A DNA stretch of 64,000 nucleotides from JAEUIG01 sp046349775. Lineage in GTDB: Bacteria > Planctomycetota > Planctomycetia > Planctomycetales > Planctomycetaceae. Positions 9,032 to 17,272 of this stretch are shown in pieces. Positions within the stretch are counted from its first letter, which is position 1; each line of letters opens with the position of its first letter. Where the stretch lies: positions 1-64,000 of the forward strand of contig JAXMBS010000006.1 of assembly GCA_046349775.1 (NCBI GenBank). The letters run 5' to 3'. Made by a program: the position numbers and the translations under genes. Below the pieces are notes generated by a model. The model saw only the letters and a list, made by a program, of their open reading frames with translations. It searched no databases and was not told where the DNA came from.

Positions 9032-10108
9032 ATGCTGCACGCTGTGATCATGGCTGGAGGGAGCGGGACGCGGTTCTGGCCGGAGAGCCGACGGTCCGTT
9101 CCCAAGCAGTTCCTGGCACTCGCCGGTGACCGCACGCTGCTGCAGCAAACCAGCGACCGCTGCCGGCCGCTGATCCCCCCCGACCGTCAATGGGTGGTTA
9201 CGAATACATTGCAGGCGGAGCGCGCCCATGCCCAACTCGCCGACGTCCCCGGCGCGCGGGTGCTCGTCGAGCCGTCTCCCCGCAACACGGCGCCCTGCAT
9301 CGGCCTCGCCGCCATCCAGCTGTTGCGCGAAGACCCAGACGCCGTGATGGCGGTCTTGCCGTCTGATCATCTGATCCAGCCGGACGCTGTTTTTCAGACC
9401 GCGCTCGAGACTGCCAGCAGGCTGGTCGCAGAGGATCCGAAACGGTTGATGCTGTTCGGTGTCCGGCCGACCTATTCGTCCACGGGCTTCGGCTACATCG
9501 AGCGCGGGGCGGCCATCAGCGGCGGCTCAATCAGCGCATACGCGGTGGCGTCGTTTCGCGAGAAGCCGGTACGCGACGTCGCCGAGCAGTACGTCGCGTC
9601 TGGTCGGTTCTACTGGAATTGCGGCATCTTCGTGTGGCGGGCCGATCGCATCCTGTCGGCGTTGCGGACACATGAGCCGGACATGTATGCCGGACTTCAA
9701 AAGATCGCCCAAAGTCTCGGAACGACGCGGGAACAGGACATCGTCTCCGCTGAGTTTCCTATGTTGCGGTCCGTGTCGATTGACTATGCCATCCTGGAGA
9801 AAGAACCCGGCAGCATCGTCGTGGAAGCCCCGTTCGAGTGGGACGACCTGGGAAGCTGGCAGGCGCTGGCGCGACAGCATGGAACGGACGGCGACGGCAA
9901 CACGATCCTGGGACTGCATCGCGGAGTCGGCACGCGGAACTGCATCATCCGCAGCACGGGGGATCATCTGATTGCCACGCTGGGACTGGAGGACTGCATC
10001 GTCGTTCACACCGGCGACGCCACGCTCGTTGCCCGCCGCGATGATGAAGAAGCCATCCGCAAGCTGATCGAACTGCTTCGGGAGCGCGGCGATGAGCAGT
10101 TCTTGTAA
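9032..10108 (+). CDS. Mannose-1-phosphate guanylyltransferase
   Basis: A 358-residue protein that should form GDP-mannose from mannose 1-phosphate and GTP. The N-terminus has the pyrophosphorylase signature MAGGSGTRFWPESRR followed by VPKQFL, with later LPSDHLI and FREKP motifs (the latter matching the FVEKP motif of the family). The length fits the monofunctional enzyme, without the C-terminal phosphomannose isomerase cupin of the bifunctional ManC/AlgA type. The ATG at 9032 lies directly before the conserved strand. The 129 bases upstream contain a GCTGACGGCTGACAGC-type repeat also seen elsewhere in this window. Confidence 0.92.
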   Translation: MLHAVIMAGGSGTRFWPESRRSVPKQFLALAGDRTLLQQTSDRCRPLIPPDRQWVVTNTLQAERAHAQLADVPGARVLVEPSPRNTAPCIGLAAIQLLREDPDAVMAVLPSDHLIQPDAVFQTALETASRLVAEDPKRLMLFGVRPTYSSTGFGYIERGAAISGGSISAYAVASFREKPVRDVAEQYVASGRFYWNCGIFVWRADRILSALRTHEPDMYAGLQKIAQSLGTTREQDIVSAEFPMLRSVSIDYAILEKEPGSIVVEAPFEWDDLGSWQALARQHGTDGDGNTILGLHRGVGTRNCIIRSTGDHLIATLGLEDCIVVHTGDATLVARRDDEEAIRKLIELLRERGDEQFL

Positions 10109-10230
10109 GAAGGTGGAGTGGTGAGTGCTGTTTAGGCGGAATACTGAGTCAAATCCCAGCTCCGTCAATTCGTCGGGGCGGAATGCGAATCGGCTCACGT
10201 CGGGAAGCTCTGATGGACCCCTCACCCCGA

Positions 10231-10286
10231 CCCTCTCCCCCGACCGATAGCGGACAAGAGATTCCAACGTCTCGCGGGGGAGAGGG
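10231..10286. repeat. Inverted repeat with C-rich/G-rich arms
   Basis: CCCTCTCCCCCG at 10231-10242 is perfectly complemented by CGGGGGAGAGGG at 10275-10286, giving 12-bp arms around a 32-base loop, with further C-rich sequence outside. It resembles the dispersed intergenic palindromes seen in many bacterial genomes and argues against coding use of the first part of the ruvX frame. Confidence 0.7.
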
Positions 10287-10317
10287 GGAAAAGTCAGCCG
10301 GCCCGCGGGATTCAGGA

Positions 10318-10764
10318 GTGGTTCCGCGAACCGGACGGCTGCTGGGACTCGATTACGGGACGCATCGCGTCGGCGCCGCCATCTCGACGCCGGAGCAGAA
10401 CCTTGCCAGTCCGCTGGAGAATTACACGCTGCGCAGCGATCGGCTCGACGCCGAGTGGCTCGCGCAAGTGGTCGCCGACTATCGGCCGGTGGGCTTGGTG
10501 GTCGGTCTGCCGTTGCACATGCGCAGCGGCGAGGAAGGCGAGAAAGCCGCGGAAGCGCGGGCCTTCGGCGAGTGGGCGTCGCACGTGACCGGTCTGCCAG
10601 TGACGTATCACGACGAGCGGCTGACGACCGCCTCGGCGGAGCTGCTGCTGATGGACGCCGGGTTCTCGAAGAAACAGAGAAAGGCGCGGCTCGACAAGCT
10701 GGCGGCGCAGATCATGCTGCAGTCGTTTCTCGATCAGCGTTCCGCGCCAAAGCAGAGCGGCTGA
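10318..10764 (+). CDS. ruvX: Putative pre-16S rRNA nuclease / Holliday junction resolvase, RuvX (YqgF) family
   Basis: An RNase H-like fold protein of the YqgF family. It begins with the conserved LLGLDYGTHRVGAA strand carrying the first catalytic aspartate, followed by VVGLPLHMRSGEEG, the YHDERLTTASAE motif with the second acidic residues, and a C-terminal DKLAAQIMLQSFLD with the final aspartate. The frame is open upstream to ATGs at 10183 and 10213, but those would translate a C/G-rich inverted repeat into low-complexity protein. The GTG at 10318 gives 148 residues, the family norm, though it lacks a well-spaced ribosome-binding site; the ATG at 10213 has GGGAAG in front of it and stays possible. 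The gene converges with the endonuclease V fusion downstream. Confidence 0.85.
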   Translation: MVPRTGRLLGLDYGTHRVGAAISTPEQNLASPLENYTLRSDRLDAEWLAQVVADYRPVGLVVGLPLHMRSGEEGEKAAEARAFGEWASHVTGLPVTYHDERLTTASAELLLMDAGFSKKQRKARLDKLAAQIMLQSFLDQRSAPKQSG

Positions 10765-10808
10765 TCACACTCAATCCGGTCAATCCATCCCTGCCCGGCT
10801 GTTCCAAT

Positions 10809-11843
10809 TTATCTGGACGCCGCGTCCAGACTGGGCCAGCCGGGCTGCTGACACCGGACCTCACGTATCTCGCGCACGCGCTGTTTCGTCAGCCTATCGG
10901 CCTGATGCAGGGGCTCCGGCAGGCGATGGCCGGCGAACAGGTCCTGCACGATTTCCGCCGGTTGCGACAGGTCGCAGTGATTGCCGGGTGAGACGAAGAT
11001 CGGCCGCGAGCGGTTGGTTGACCTTACCGCCAGGCCGATCATTTCGTCACAGTGGATGATCGGTCGCGTTGCGCCGGCGCGCAGGCCGGTCAGATCGACA
11101 CTCCCGCACAGCAGTGACTTGCCGATGCCGATCGTGGGCACATCCGCCAGCAGGCCGAAGCAGGCCGCAATTCCGGCCCGACGCGGATGCAGAATTCCGT
11201 TCCCGTCGATGATCGCCAGATCAACGGAAATGTCTGCCGTCGCGTGGCGCCACAACTCCAGCAGCGCGGGCAATTCGCGGAACGCGAGATATCCCGAGAT
11301 GTACGGGAATGTCGCCGTCGTTTCGACTTCGTGTGTCTGCATGAGCCGCCACGGAGCGGACTTAAATACGGCACACGCTGCCAAGGCCCGGCAGGGCGAC
11401 AAGTACGCGACGTCGAGAGCGGCGACACGCTGGATCGGCCGTCGCAACGTCCGTAGATCGAGCTGCGATCGGACGCCGTTCTGAAACTCGGTCAACCGTC
11501 GCAGCGTTGCCGGTCCGGTGAACGTTGTGAACGGCCGGTCAAGTACGACACGGCCGTCACTGATCGGCACGCCTTCTGTTGCAAGGCGTCCCAGCTTGGC
11601 CACCGCGTCTCCTGCGATGTACAGACCGGGATCGCCGTTGCGCCGCACGACCCGGTGACAGACGCAGTCCGGGCCGTGCGGATGATCGAGCAGGAACTCC
11701 CCCACCCACCGTGCCGCAACACGGTCGCCCAGCGCGTCCGCCAGCGCCCCGTACGTCGACACGCGACCCGCCGGAATCTGCACCAGCAACGAAGTGAGTT
11801 CGGCCCGCAAATCGCAATCGAGCAATTCGACGAAGGAAGCCAT
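10809..11843 (-). CDS. Fusion of alkylguanine-transferase-like domain with endonuclease V
   Basis: A 344-residue two-domain DNA-repair protein. Residues 10-95 match the winged-helix DNA-binding half of O6-alkylguanine-DNA alkyltransferases: IPAGRVSTYGALADALG, then VCHRVVRRNG, which keeps the acceptor cysteine (C62) of the usual PCHRV motif with Pro replaced by Val. The N-terminal RNase H-like half of Ada/Ogt is missing, as in ATL proteins. Residues 135-335 are endonuclease V: ALDVAY (D144), YISGYLAFRE (E190), IIDGNGILHPRRAG (D213), TIGIGKSLLCG, and VSPGNH near the end. Endonuclease V cuts near deaminated bases such as hypoxanthine. An alkyltransferase-endonuclease V fusion is known from the archaeon Ferroplasma acidarmanus. 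Whether C62 still accepts alkyl groups is open. Confidence 0.9.
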   Translation of the reverse strand: MASFVELLDCDLRAELTSLLVQIPAGRVSTYGALADALGDRVAARWVGEFLLDHPHGPDCVCHRVVRRNGDPGLYIAGDAVAKLGRLATEGVPISDGRVVLDRPFTTFTGPATLRRLTEFQNGVRSQLDLRTLRRPIQRVAALDVAYLSPCRALAACAVFKSAPWRLMQTHEVETTATFPYISGYLAFRELPALLELWRHATADISVDLAIIDGNGILHPRRAGIAACFGLLADVPTIGIGKSLLCGSVDLTGLRAGATRPIIHCDEMIGLAVRSTNRSRPIFVSPGNHCDLSQPAEIVQDLFAGHRLPEPLHQADRLTKQRVREIREVRCQQPGWPSLDAASR

Positions 11844-11849
11844 CTGCCA

Positions 11850-12233
11850 TCGTCGCTACTCTTCTCCATACCCGATACGCGCGGAATCCGCGCTTGGCAA
11901 CTCGCTCCTGCCGAATCTCCTGCAGCTTCGCACGCTGCCCGGCATTCAGCACGCCTTCGAGCGCATCATTCCGCTGCGTCCGCAGCCGCTCAAGCTGTGC
12001 CTGGAGATCGTCAATCCGCCCATCATATTCCGCCTGGATGGCGTACAGCCTCCCGCTGTTCGGCGGTGATGCTCAGCTTGCCGTAATTGTTAGGCAATCG
12101 GGCGCGCGGCTTCGCTGTACTGGCTTGATCGGCCGCAGCAGTGGTCGGCTGCGGTGGTGCGGAAGACAATGTCGAAGTGACGAAGACGACCGACAGAACA
12201 GCGGCCCATGAACATTGATCGTGTGCCCGTCAT
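11850..12233 (-). pseudogene. Frameshifted small secreted helical protein
   Basis: Translating the minus strand in three linked frames reconstructs one protein: a hydrophobic export signal (AAVLSVVFVTSTLSSAPP), then RLPNNYGKLSITAEQRE, then LYAIQAEYDGRIDDLQAQL and an ELRTQRNDALEGVLNAGQRAKL-like helical tail. The last part has the look of short secreted, coiled-coil-forming proteins common in planctomycetes whose tail reads 'L-x-P-E-Q-R-x-K-L'. One frame change lies near 12207, before the signal, another near 12050, and no stop codon follows the natural end, so the frame runs on into the neighbouring gene. This is either a decayed gene or a patch of assembly indels. Confidence 0.6.
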
Positions 12234-12336
12234 GAGAGTGCTCCCGGTTTTGTGAGAGGAGAAGCCACTGACCGACACCCTAACCGGGAAGCATACGTAT
12301 GTCCAGTAGTATACAACAGAATTGTTCAGGTCGTCC

Positions 12337-12918
12337 TTAGATGTGAATCCGCACCCCCAGGACCTTGAGAAACGCGGCGAGCCATTTCGGGTGCGCCGGC
12401 CAGGCCGGGGCGGTGACCAGATTGCCATCGATGACCACCTCATCAACCGGCGCATCGATGAATTCGCCGCCGGCGAGCCGCACTTCAGGAGCACAGGCCG
12501 GATATGCCGTGCATTGCCGCCCCTGCAGGACGTTTGCCGCCGCCAGCAATTGCAGACCGTGGCAGATGGCGGCGATCGGTTTGTCCGCCGCTGCGAACTC
12601 CTGCACGATCCGCAGCACATCGGCATCAAGCCGCAGATATTCCGGCGCCCGGCCGCCGGGAATCACCAGCCCGACGTAGTTGACGACGTGCACCGAGTCA
12701 AACGTCGCATTCAGTGTGAAGTCATGCCCGCGCTTCTCGCTGTAGGTCTGATCCCCCTCGAAATCATGGACGGCGGTGCGGACTTTCTCTCCGGCCTTCT
12801 TGCCGGGACAGACGGCATGGACCGTGAACCCGACCGCCTGGAGCGCCTGAAACGGCACCATGATTTCGTAGTCTTCGACATAGTCGCCGGCCAATACCAG
12901 CAGGGCTTTCTCCGCCAT
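12337..12918 (-). CDS. DJ-1/PfpI family protein
   Basis: A 193-residue class I glutamine amidotransferase-like protein of the DJ-1/PfpI superfamily. The nucleophile elbow is [10 protein letters not shown] with C119 followed by H120, and the helper glutamate E15 lies in [22 protein letters not shown] matches the family's conserved glycine-rich loop. Members include proteases, glyoxalases/deglycases and chaperones, so the exact activity is not predictable. It is a stand-alone gene; the 278 bases upstream carry no clear gene. Confidence 0.9.
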   Translation of the reverse strand: MAEKALLVLAGDYVEDYEIMVPFQALQAVGFTVHAVCPGKKAGEKVRTAVHDFEGDQTYSEKRGHDFTLNATFDSVHVVNYVGLVIPGGRAPEYLRLDADVLRIVQEFAAADKPIAAICHGLQLLAAANVLQGRQCTAYPACAPEVRLAGGEFIDAPVDEVVIDGNLVTAPAWPAHPKWLAAFLKVLGVRIHI

Positions 12919-13196
12919 CGAACGTGCTCCAGTGTCAGTACGTTGAGTGCTCAGCGCACTCTACCGGAGCACCTGCGCGACCGCTACCGGGCCGATATAG
13001 AAGTCCATGTGCGGGCACACATGGCGTCTAACGTCGGATGTCGGGTGCCACTGGCTCCGCCAGAGCGATTCCACAGCCCGATCAACCGAATGTGCAAAGG
13101 CAAATCTCGTGGCACCCAGCACCCCGTGCGCACGCATTTTGCTCGCGCTGGTCGACTGCTGGCGGGCTGATGCCAGACGGCTGAAAGCTGCCCGTA

Positions 13197-13394
13197 CTAC
13201 CGCAGATCGCGGTAGGCATCCCACGAGAGGTAGCCGACGATTCCGGCGGCGACGATGAACAAGATGTCCATCAGTCGCGAATGCGAGGTTCCCGTAAACG
13301 GCACGCCGATCACCAGGTCGGCGATTGCCGCCAGGGCCACGATGCCGGCCACGGCCATCGAGCCGATCACCATCTTCTTGGGAGCGTCAGACAT
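13197..13394 (-). CDS. Small two-helix membrane protein
   Basis: A 65-residue protein starting at the ATG at 13394 (MSDAPKKMVIGSMAVAGIVA). Two hydrophobic segments, about residues 9-28 and 40-56, are joined by a short loop, and the C-terminus WDAYRDLR is charged. The frame extends 47 codons upstream but that stretch is rich in Pro and Arg and looks untranslated. No family is recognised; the size and topology resemble many uncharacterised planctomycete inner-membrane proteins. Confidence 0.65.
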   Translation of the reverse strand: MSDAPKKMVIGSMAVAGIVALAAIADLVIGVPFTGTSHSRLMDILFIVAAGIVGYLSWDAYRDLR

Positions 13395-13560
13395 CGGCCG
13401 TGCGAATCGTCGTGATCGGAAATGCGACCCCGGTGGTCCCCCGGGGCCTGGCGAGGTCCGAGTATACGGCAATTCCCGAACCGATCGCCAGTGGAGATTT
13501 GGAATTCCGGCCGGACCTGTCGGGCGGGCCACCACAGCGAATTTCGGTGCTTCCGGAGCC

Positions 13561-13986
13561 TCAATAAGCCGCCGCAGAGGGACGAGAGAACAACTCGATC
13601 AAGTGGCCGTCCGGGTCGTAGACGTAGATCTGGGTCGGGCCATCCGGACGCTGTTTGGGCCCGGCCGCCAGTTCGATCCCCCGATCCGCGAGGGCCTGCA
13701 CGGTGGCCAGCGCGTCAGCCACCTCGAACGCAAAGTGATGCCCCCGGCTCACCGACGTCCCCGTCGGGCCTGCCAGCCCGGCCCGTCCGGACGCGGCGCT
13801 CTCCTCAACCAGGTGAATCTGCGACGGTCCCGCCTGGAACCACAGTCCCGGAAATCCGAACCCGGGCCGCGGCACGTCCTCCATTCCCAACACGCCGACG
13901 TAAAACTGACGCGACTGCTCCAGGTCTTTCACCACGATCGTGACGTGATCGATGTACCGGACGCGAATGGGCGTGGATTCCGACAT
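13561..13986 (-). CDS. VOC (glyoxalase/bleomycin-resistance) family protein
   Basis: A 141-residue vicinal oxygen chelate fold protein. The N-terminal module has YIDHVTIVVKDLEQSRQFY and the second has HHFAFEVADALATVQAL followed by QIYVYDPDGHLIELF, the usual metal-ligand-bearing endings with His and Glu. Start is the ATG at 13986; the frame continues upstream into sequence without family character. The metal ligands H14, H84 and E131 are visible by position in the motif, but the substrate cannot be deduced. Neighbouring genes on the same strand are a DUF1805 protein upstream and a small membrane protein downstream. Confidence 0.88.
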   Translation of the reverse strand: MSESTPIRVRYIDHVTIVVKDLEQSRQFYVGVLGMEDVPRPGFGFPGLWFQAGPSQIHLVEESAASGRAGLAGPTGTSVSRGHHFAFEVADALATVQALADRGIELAAGPKQRPDGPTQIYVYDPDGHLIELFSRPSAAAY

Positions 13987-14162
13987 AGAGATCAGGAATT
14001 GAACAGGAGGTAACAGAGAGAATAGAGAAAACTGAGCACTGCACGAAGGTGCCGATTGAGTACTCTCAATCGGCGCCCCAGTATAACCTCGCGAGGCTTC
14101 AGACTCTCCGAACTCACTCAGTTTCCGCCGTTGTCTCCTGTTTTTCTTTTCTGGGCGCAGAG

Positions 14163-14513
14163 CTACTGCTGAGCCGACTGTTGTTGCTGGGCAACGGCGA
14201 GCATCTTTTCCACTGCCTCCTGGCCCGTCATGCCAATCACGATGCCGTACCGCTTCGCCAGCGGAGTGCAATCGACGATCTTCGCGCCCAGCAGGTCTTC
14301 CGGTTCGACCAGCGGATTCGCCGGCGTGCCGCGGGCGATGGCGATGGCCTGGTTGAACTCCGCCGGCGTGTGCATGTCGTAGATGCCACAACCGACGATC
14401 CCGGCCGACGTCAGGATCGAGCAGTATTGCCCGCCGGTCCACTTGTTGCTGATCCCGATGGCCGTCCCATTGCGGAACGTCAGGTCGCGCGTGGTGTGCG
14501 ATGGTGGACGCAT
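14163..14513 (-). CDS. DUF1805 family protein (YunC-like)
   Basis: A 116-residue protein resembling DUF1805/YunC. The conserved centre is GGQYCSILTSAGIVGCGIYD, with paired cysteines, followed by GTPANPLVEPEDLLGAKIVD and an AKRYGIVIGMTGQEA ending. The function of the family is not established. The C-terminus is a Gln-rich tail. It sits upstream of the VOC gene on the same strand with about 180 bases between them. Confidence 0.7.
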   Translation of the reverse strand: MRPPSHTTRDLTFRNGTAIGISNKWTGGQYCSILTSAGIVGCGIYDMHTPAEFNQAIAIARGTPANPLVEPEDLLGAKIVDCTPLAKRYGIVIGMTGQEAVEKMLAVAQQQQSAQQ

Positions 14514-14563
14514 GCCTCATGAATCCCGATGAACGGATCTAACGTTTCGACTCGGGCCACGCG

Positions 14564-14968
14564 TCATCCGTTGGTCTTCGCCAGCGGCACGACGTAATAC
14601 GGCACGCCGTTGATCTCGCCGGTCGGTCGACGCTCGCGCAGCGGCGCAGGCGCCGTAACGTCCGGCTGGACGATGATGGGAGTCTGCCCGTCAGCACCCT
14701 CTGACAACTGCCAGCGACGTCCGTCCGGGGTCCATGTGACCGGCGGCCGCGGCTGCACCGGAATCCGCTGCGTTGTCGAAGGCGCCAGCGCCACCGTCAG
14801 CGGAGCGTTCACAGACTTTGAGGCGGCCGCGATCTCCGACCGCGCCGCGCGCAACTGCGCCTCCAGGTCGGAAATCCGTCGCTCCAGGATTATCAGCCCT
14901 GCGCCGAGCACCACAAGGCACACTCCCAGCGCACCCACTAGCAATCTGGTCCAGTCGCGCATCACCAT
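14564..14968 (-). CDS. Single-pass membrane protein of unknown function
   Basis: About 134 residues from the ATG at 14968. A short N-terminal cytoplasmic stretch (MVMRDWTR) precedes one membrane helix (LLVGALGVCLVVLGAGLII), then a short coiled-coil-like segment (ISDLEAQLRAARSEIA) and a Pro-rich periplasmic tail ending in GVPYYVVPLAKTNG. The open frame extends 39 codons upstream but without protein-like character. No domain recognised. It lies divergent to the aro operon, about 240 bases away. Confidence 0.65.
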   Translation of the reverse strand: MVMRDWTRLLVGALGVCLVVLGAGLIILERRISDLEAQLRAARSEIAAASKSVNAPLTVALAPSTTQRIPVQPRPPVTWTPDGRRWQLSEGADGQTPIIVQPDVTAPAPLRERRPTGEINGVPYYVVPLAKTNG

Positions 14969-15212
14969 CTCCCGGTTCGTGGACGGCCTCCGCAGCTGAC
15001 GCATTGGGCGCCATCGTAGCCACTCGCGTTCCCCCCGGATACGTGGATTTTGATGCGACGCCACTGACCTTGGACGATTGACCAATGACCACGAACCAAT
15101 TGAGACCCCTTCGTCGCTCGGTTACATTGAATGGTCTGAACCGTAATCGAATCGTCCCTTGGGGTCCGTCGGTCGCTGCCTGCGTCCGTGCGGCCGCGTC
15201 CGTCTTGTGCAC

Positions 15213-16739
15213 ATGATCTGCGTCACCCTCGGCCGCACGCGCCACAAAATGATGGTCGAGGAGCATCGGGCGCTGGCCGCCCGGGGCGCCCCCCTGGTCG
15301 AATTGAGGTTGGACTGGCTCCGCAACCTGCCGGATCTCGCCCGGCTGCTGGCGGACCGCCCGACCCCCGTCATCATCACCTGCCGGCGCCCCCCGGACGG
15401 CGGACGCTGGCGCGGCACCGAAGAGCAGCGGCGGATGCTGATCCGCCAGGCCATCGTGCAGGGAGTCGAGTACGTCGACCTGGAGGAGGACCTCGCGGCG
15501 TCAATCAAGCGCTTCGGCACCACGAAGCGGATCATCAGCCACCACGACTTCGTGCAGACGCCGGACGACCTGCACGCGATCCACGAGCGGCTGCAGAAGC
15601 TCGACCCTGACATCATCAAGATCGTGACGATGGCCCGCTCGCCGGCGGACAATGTGGCGCTGCTGAAGCTGGTTGCGGAGTCCGAAATCCCGACGATCGG
15701 ATTCTGTATGGGGGATCTGGGGCTGACAAGCCGCGTCCTGTGCGGCAAGTACGGGTCGCCATTCACCTATGCGACGTTCAGCAGAGACCGCGAAATGGCG
15801 CCCGGCCAGATCGAATTCGAGGAGCTGCGCGACCTGTACCGGTACGACTCCATCGATGCCGAGACCCGCGTGTTCGGAGTGCTCGGCGATCCAATCGGCC
15901 ACAGCTTCAGCCCGCGGATTCACAACGCGGCCTTCGAGCATGAGAAACTGAATTGCGTGTATCTCCCCTTCCGCACGCCGGCCGAGCAATTGGCCGAGAC
16001 GTTGCAGGCGTATGCCGCGATCGACGTGCACGGCTATAGCGTGACGATTCCGCACAAGGAAGGCGTCGTCGGTTACGCCACCTATCTCGACGAGGCGGTC
16101 AAGTCGATCGGCGCGGCGAATACCCTGTATCGCGACGAACGCAGTCGTTGGTACGCGGCGAACACCGATTATGAAGCGGCCCTGGCCACGTTGAGGACCG
16201 GCCTGGCCGAGCGGGGTCAGGAGCGGCTGGCCGGCCTGAAAGTCCTGCTGCTGGGCGCCGGTGGGGTCGCGCGGGCGATCGGGCTGGCGGTTTCGCGGGC
16301 CGGGGCGGGTCTGACGGTCACCAACCGCAACAAGAATCGCGGCCGGGCGCTCGCCGAGCAGCTCGACTGCCAGTTCATCAACTGGGAGAACCGCGGCAGC
16401 GTGTTCACCGACGTGCTGGTGAACTGCACGCCGGTCGGCATGTTCCCCGAAATGGACGACACGCCGTATCCGGAACACTGGCTCCGCGAAGGGATGCTGG
16501 TGTTCGACACGATCTATAATCCCGAGAACACTCTGCTGATCAAGCAGGCGAAGCAGAGGGGCTGCGCGACCGTCAGCGGCGTGGAAATGTTTCTCCGGCA
16601 GGCCGGCGCCCAGTTCGAGTGCTTCGTTCAGCGTCCGGCGCCGATGGACGTCATGCATGCGGCGCTGCGCCGGGCCATGTCCCCGCTGCGGCACGTTCCC
16701 GATCCCTCCGACGCTACCCAGCCCGACACGCAGGCATGA
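15213..16739 (+). CDS. aroDE: Bifunctional 3-dehydroquinate dehydratase / shikimate dehydrogenase
   Basis: A 508-residue fusion of two consecutive shikimate-pathway enzymes. Residues 1-220 are a type I dehydroquinate dehydratase: VELRLDW near the start, ISHHDF with the catalytic histidine, and IIKIVTMARS with the Schiff-base lysine. Residues 230-495 are shikimate dehydrogenase: GDPIGHSFSPRIHN, SVTIPHKEGV with the catalytic lysine, NTDYEAAL, the NADP loop LLGAGGVARAIGLA and VNCTPVGM. I start at the ATG at 15213 (MICVTLGRTRHKMM), because the longer frame adds only a basic tail without homologous character. The stop overlaps the start of aroK by four bases. Confidence 0.95.
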   Translation: MICVTLGRTRHKMMVEEHRALAARGAPLVELRLDWLRNLPDLARLLADRPTPVIITCRRPPDGGRWRGTEEQRRMLIRQAIVQGVEYVDLEEDLAASIKRFGTTKRIISHHDFVQTPDDLHAIHERLQKLDPDIIKIVTMARSPADNVALLKLVAESEIPTIGFCMGDLGLTSRVLCGKYGSPFTYATFSRDREMAPGQIEFEELRDLYRYDSIDAETRVFGVLGDPIGHSFSPRIHNAAFEHEKLNCVYLPFRTPAEQLAETLQAYAAIDVHGYSVTIPHKEGVVGYATYLDEAVKSIGAANTLYRDERSRWYAANTDYEAALATLRTGLAERGQERLAGLKVLLLGAGGVARAIGLAVSRAGAGLTVTNRNKNRGRALAEQLDCQFINWENRGSVFTDVLVNCTPVGMFPEMDDTPYPEHWLREGMLVFDTIYNPENTLLIKQAKQRGCATVSGVEMFLRQAGAQFECFVQRPAPMDVMHAALRRAMSPLRHVPDPSDATQPDTQA

Positions 16740-17272
16740 CGATCACGTTGGTCGGCTATCGCGGCACGGGAAAGAGCAGCGTCGCGCGGGAACTGGCCGG
16801 GCGTCTCGGACTCACGGCGGTGGACGCCGATGCCGAGATCGAGCGCCGGGCCGGCCGCAACATCCGCGAGATCTTTGCCGAACAGGGGGAACCCGCCTTT
16901 CGTGCCCTCGAGCGCACCGTGATGGCCGAACTGCTCTCGCAGGATGGCCTCGTGATTGCCGCCGGTGGAGGCGCCGTCCTCAATCAGGAAACTCGCCGTG
17001 ACATGCGGCTCGCCGGCCCCGTCGTGTGGCTGCAAGCCGCGCCACAGACCATTGCCGCGCGGCTCGCGTCCGATCCCGCCACGCGCGACCGGCGGCCGGC
17101 GCTCACCGCCGCGGATCCGCTCAGCGAAATTGCTTCACTGCTGGCCGCGCGCGAACCGTTGTACCGCGACGTGGCGACGATCGTCGTCGCCACAGACGAC
17201 CGCCTGCCGGCTCTGATCATCGACGACATCCTCGCGCGATTGCCGCCCCCCCTCCGGGAGGCGCGGCCGTGA
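16736..17272 (+). CDS. aroK: Shikimate kinase
   Basis: A 178-residue kinase phosphorylating shikimate at the 3-hydroxyl. The P-loop is VGYRGTGKSSVA near residue 6; VDADAEIERRAG holds the shikimate-binding aspartate; GEPAFRALE carries the conserved arginine and glutamate; IAAGGGAVL is the shikimate-binding Gly-rich segment; and RDRRPAL lies in the lid. Its ATG overlaps the aroDE stop (ATGA, 16736-16739), and its own stop overlaps the GTG of the prepilin peptidase gene, so the three are translationally coupled. Confidence 0.95.
   Translation: MTITLVGYRGTGKSSVARELAGRLGLTAVDADAEIERRAGRNIREIFAEQGEPAFRALERTVMAELLSQDGLVIAAGGGAVLNQETRRDMRLAGPVVWLQAAPQTIAARLASDPATRDRRPALTAADPLSEIASLLAAREPLYRDVATIVVATDDRLPALIIDDILARLPPPLREARP

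Noticed and set aside
10183..10317. N-terminal 45-codon extension of ruvX
   Set aside because: It translates a C/G-rich inverted repeat into Pro/Gly-rich text and makes the protein longer than the family; the GTG at 10318 fits better, though not proven.
15501..16694. 397-codon minus-strand frame opposite aroDE
   Set aside because: Shadow of the certain aroDE gene; composition and lack of motifs mark it as non-coding. The same holds for the long frames opposite pilD (17626-18582) and the YXWGXW gene (57369-58919).
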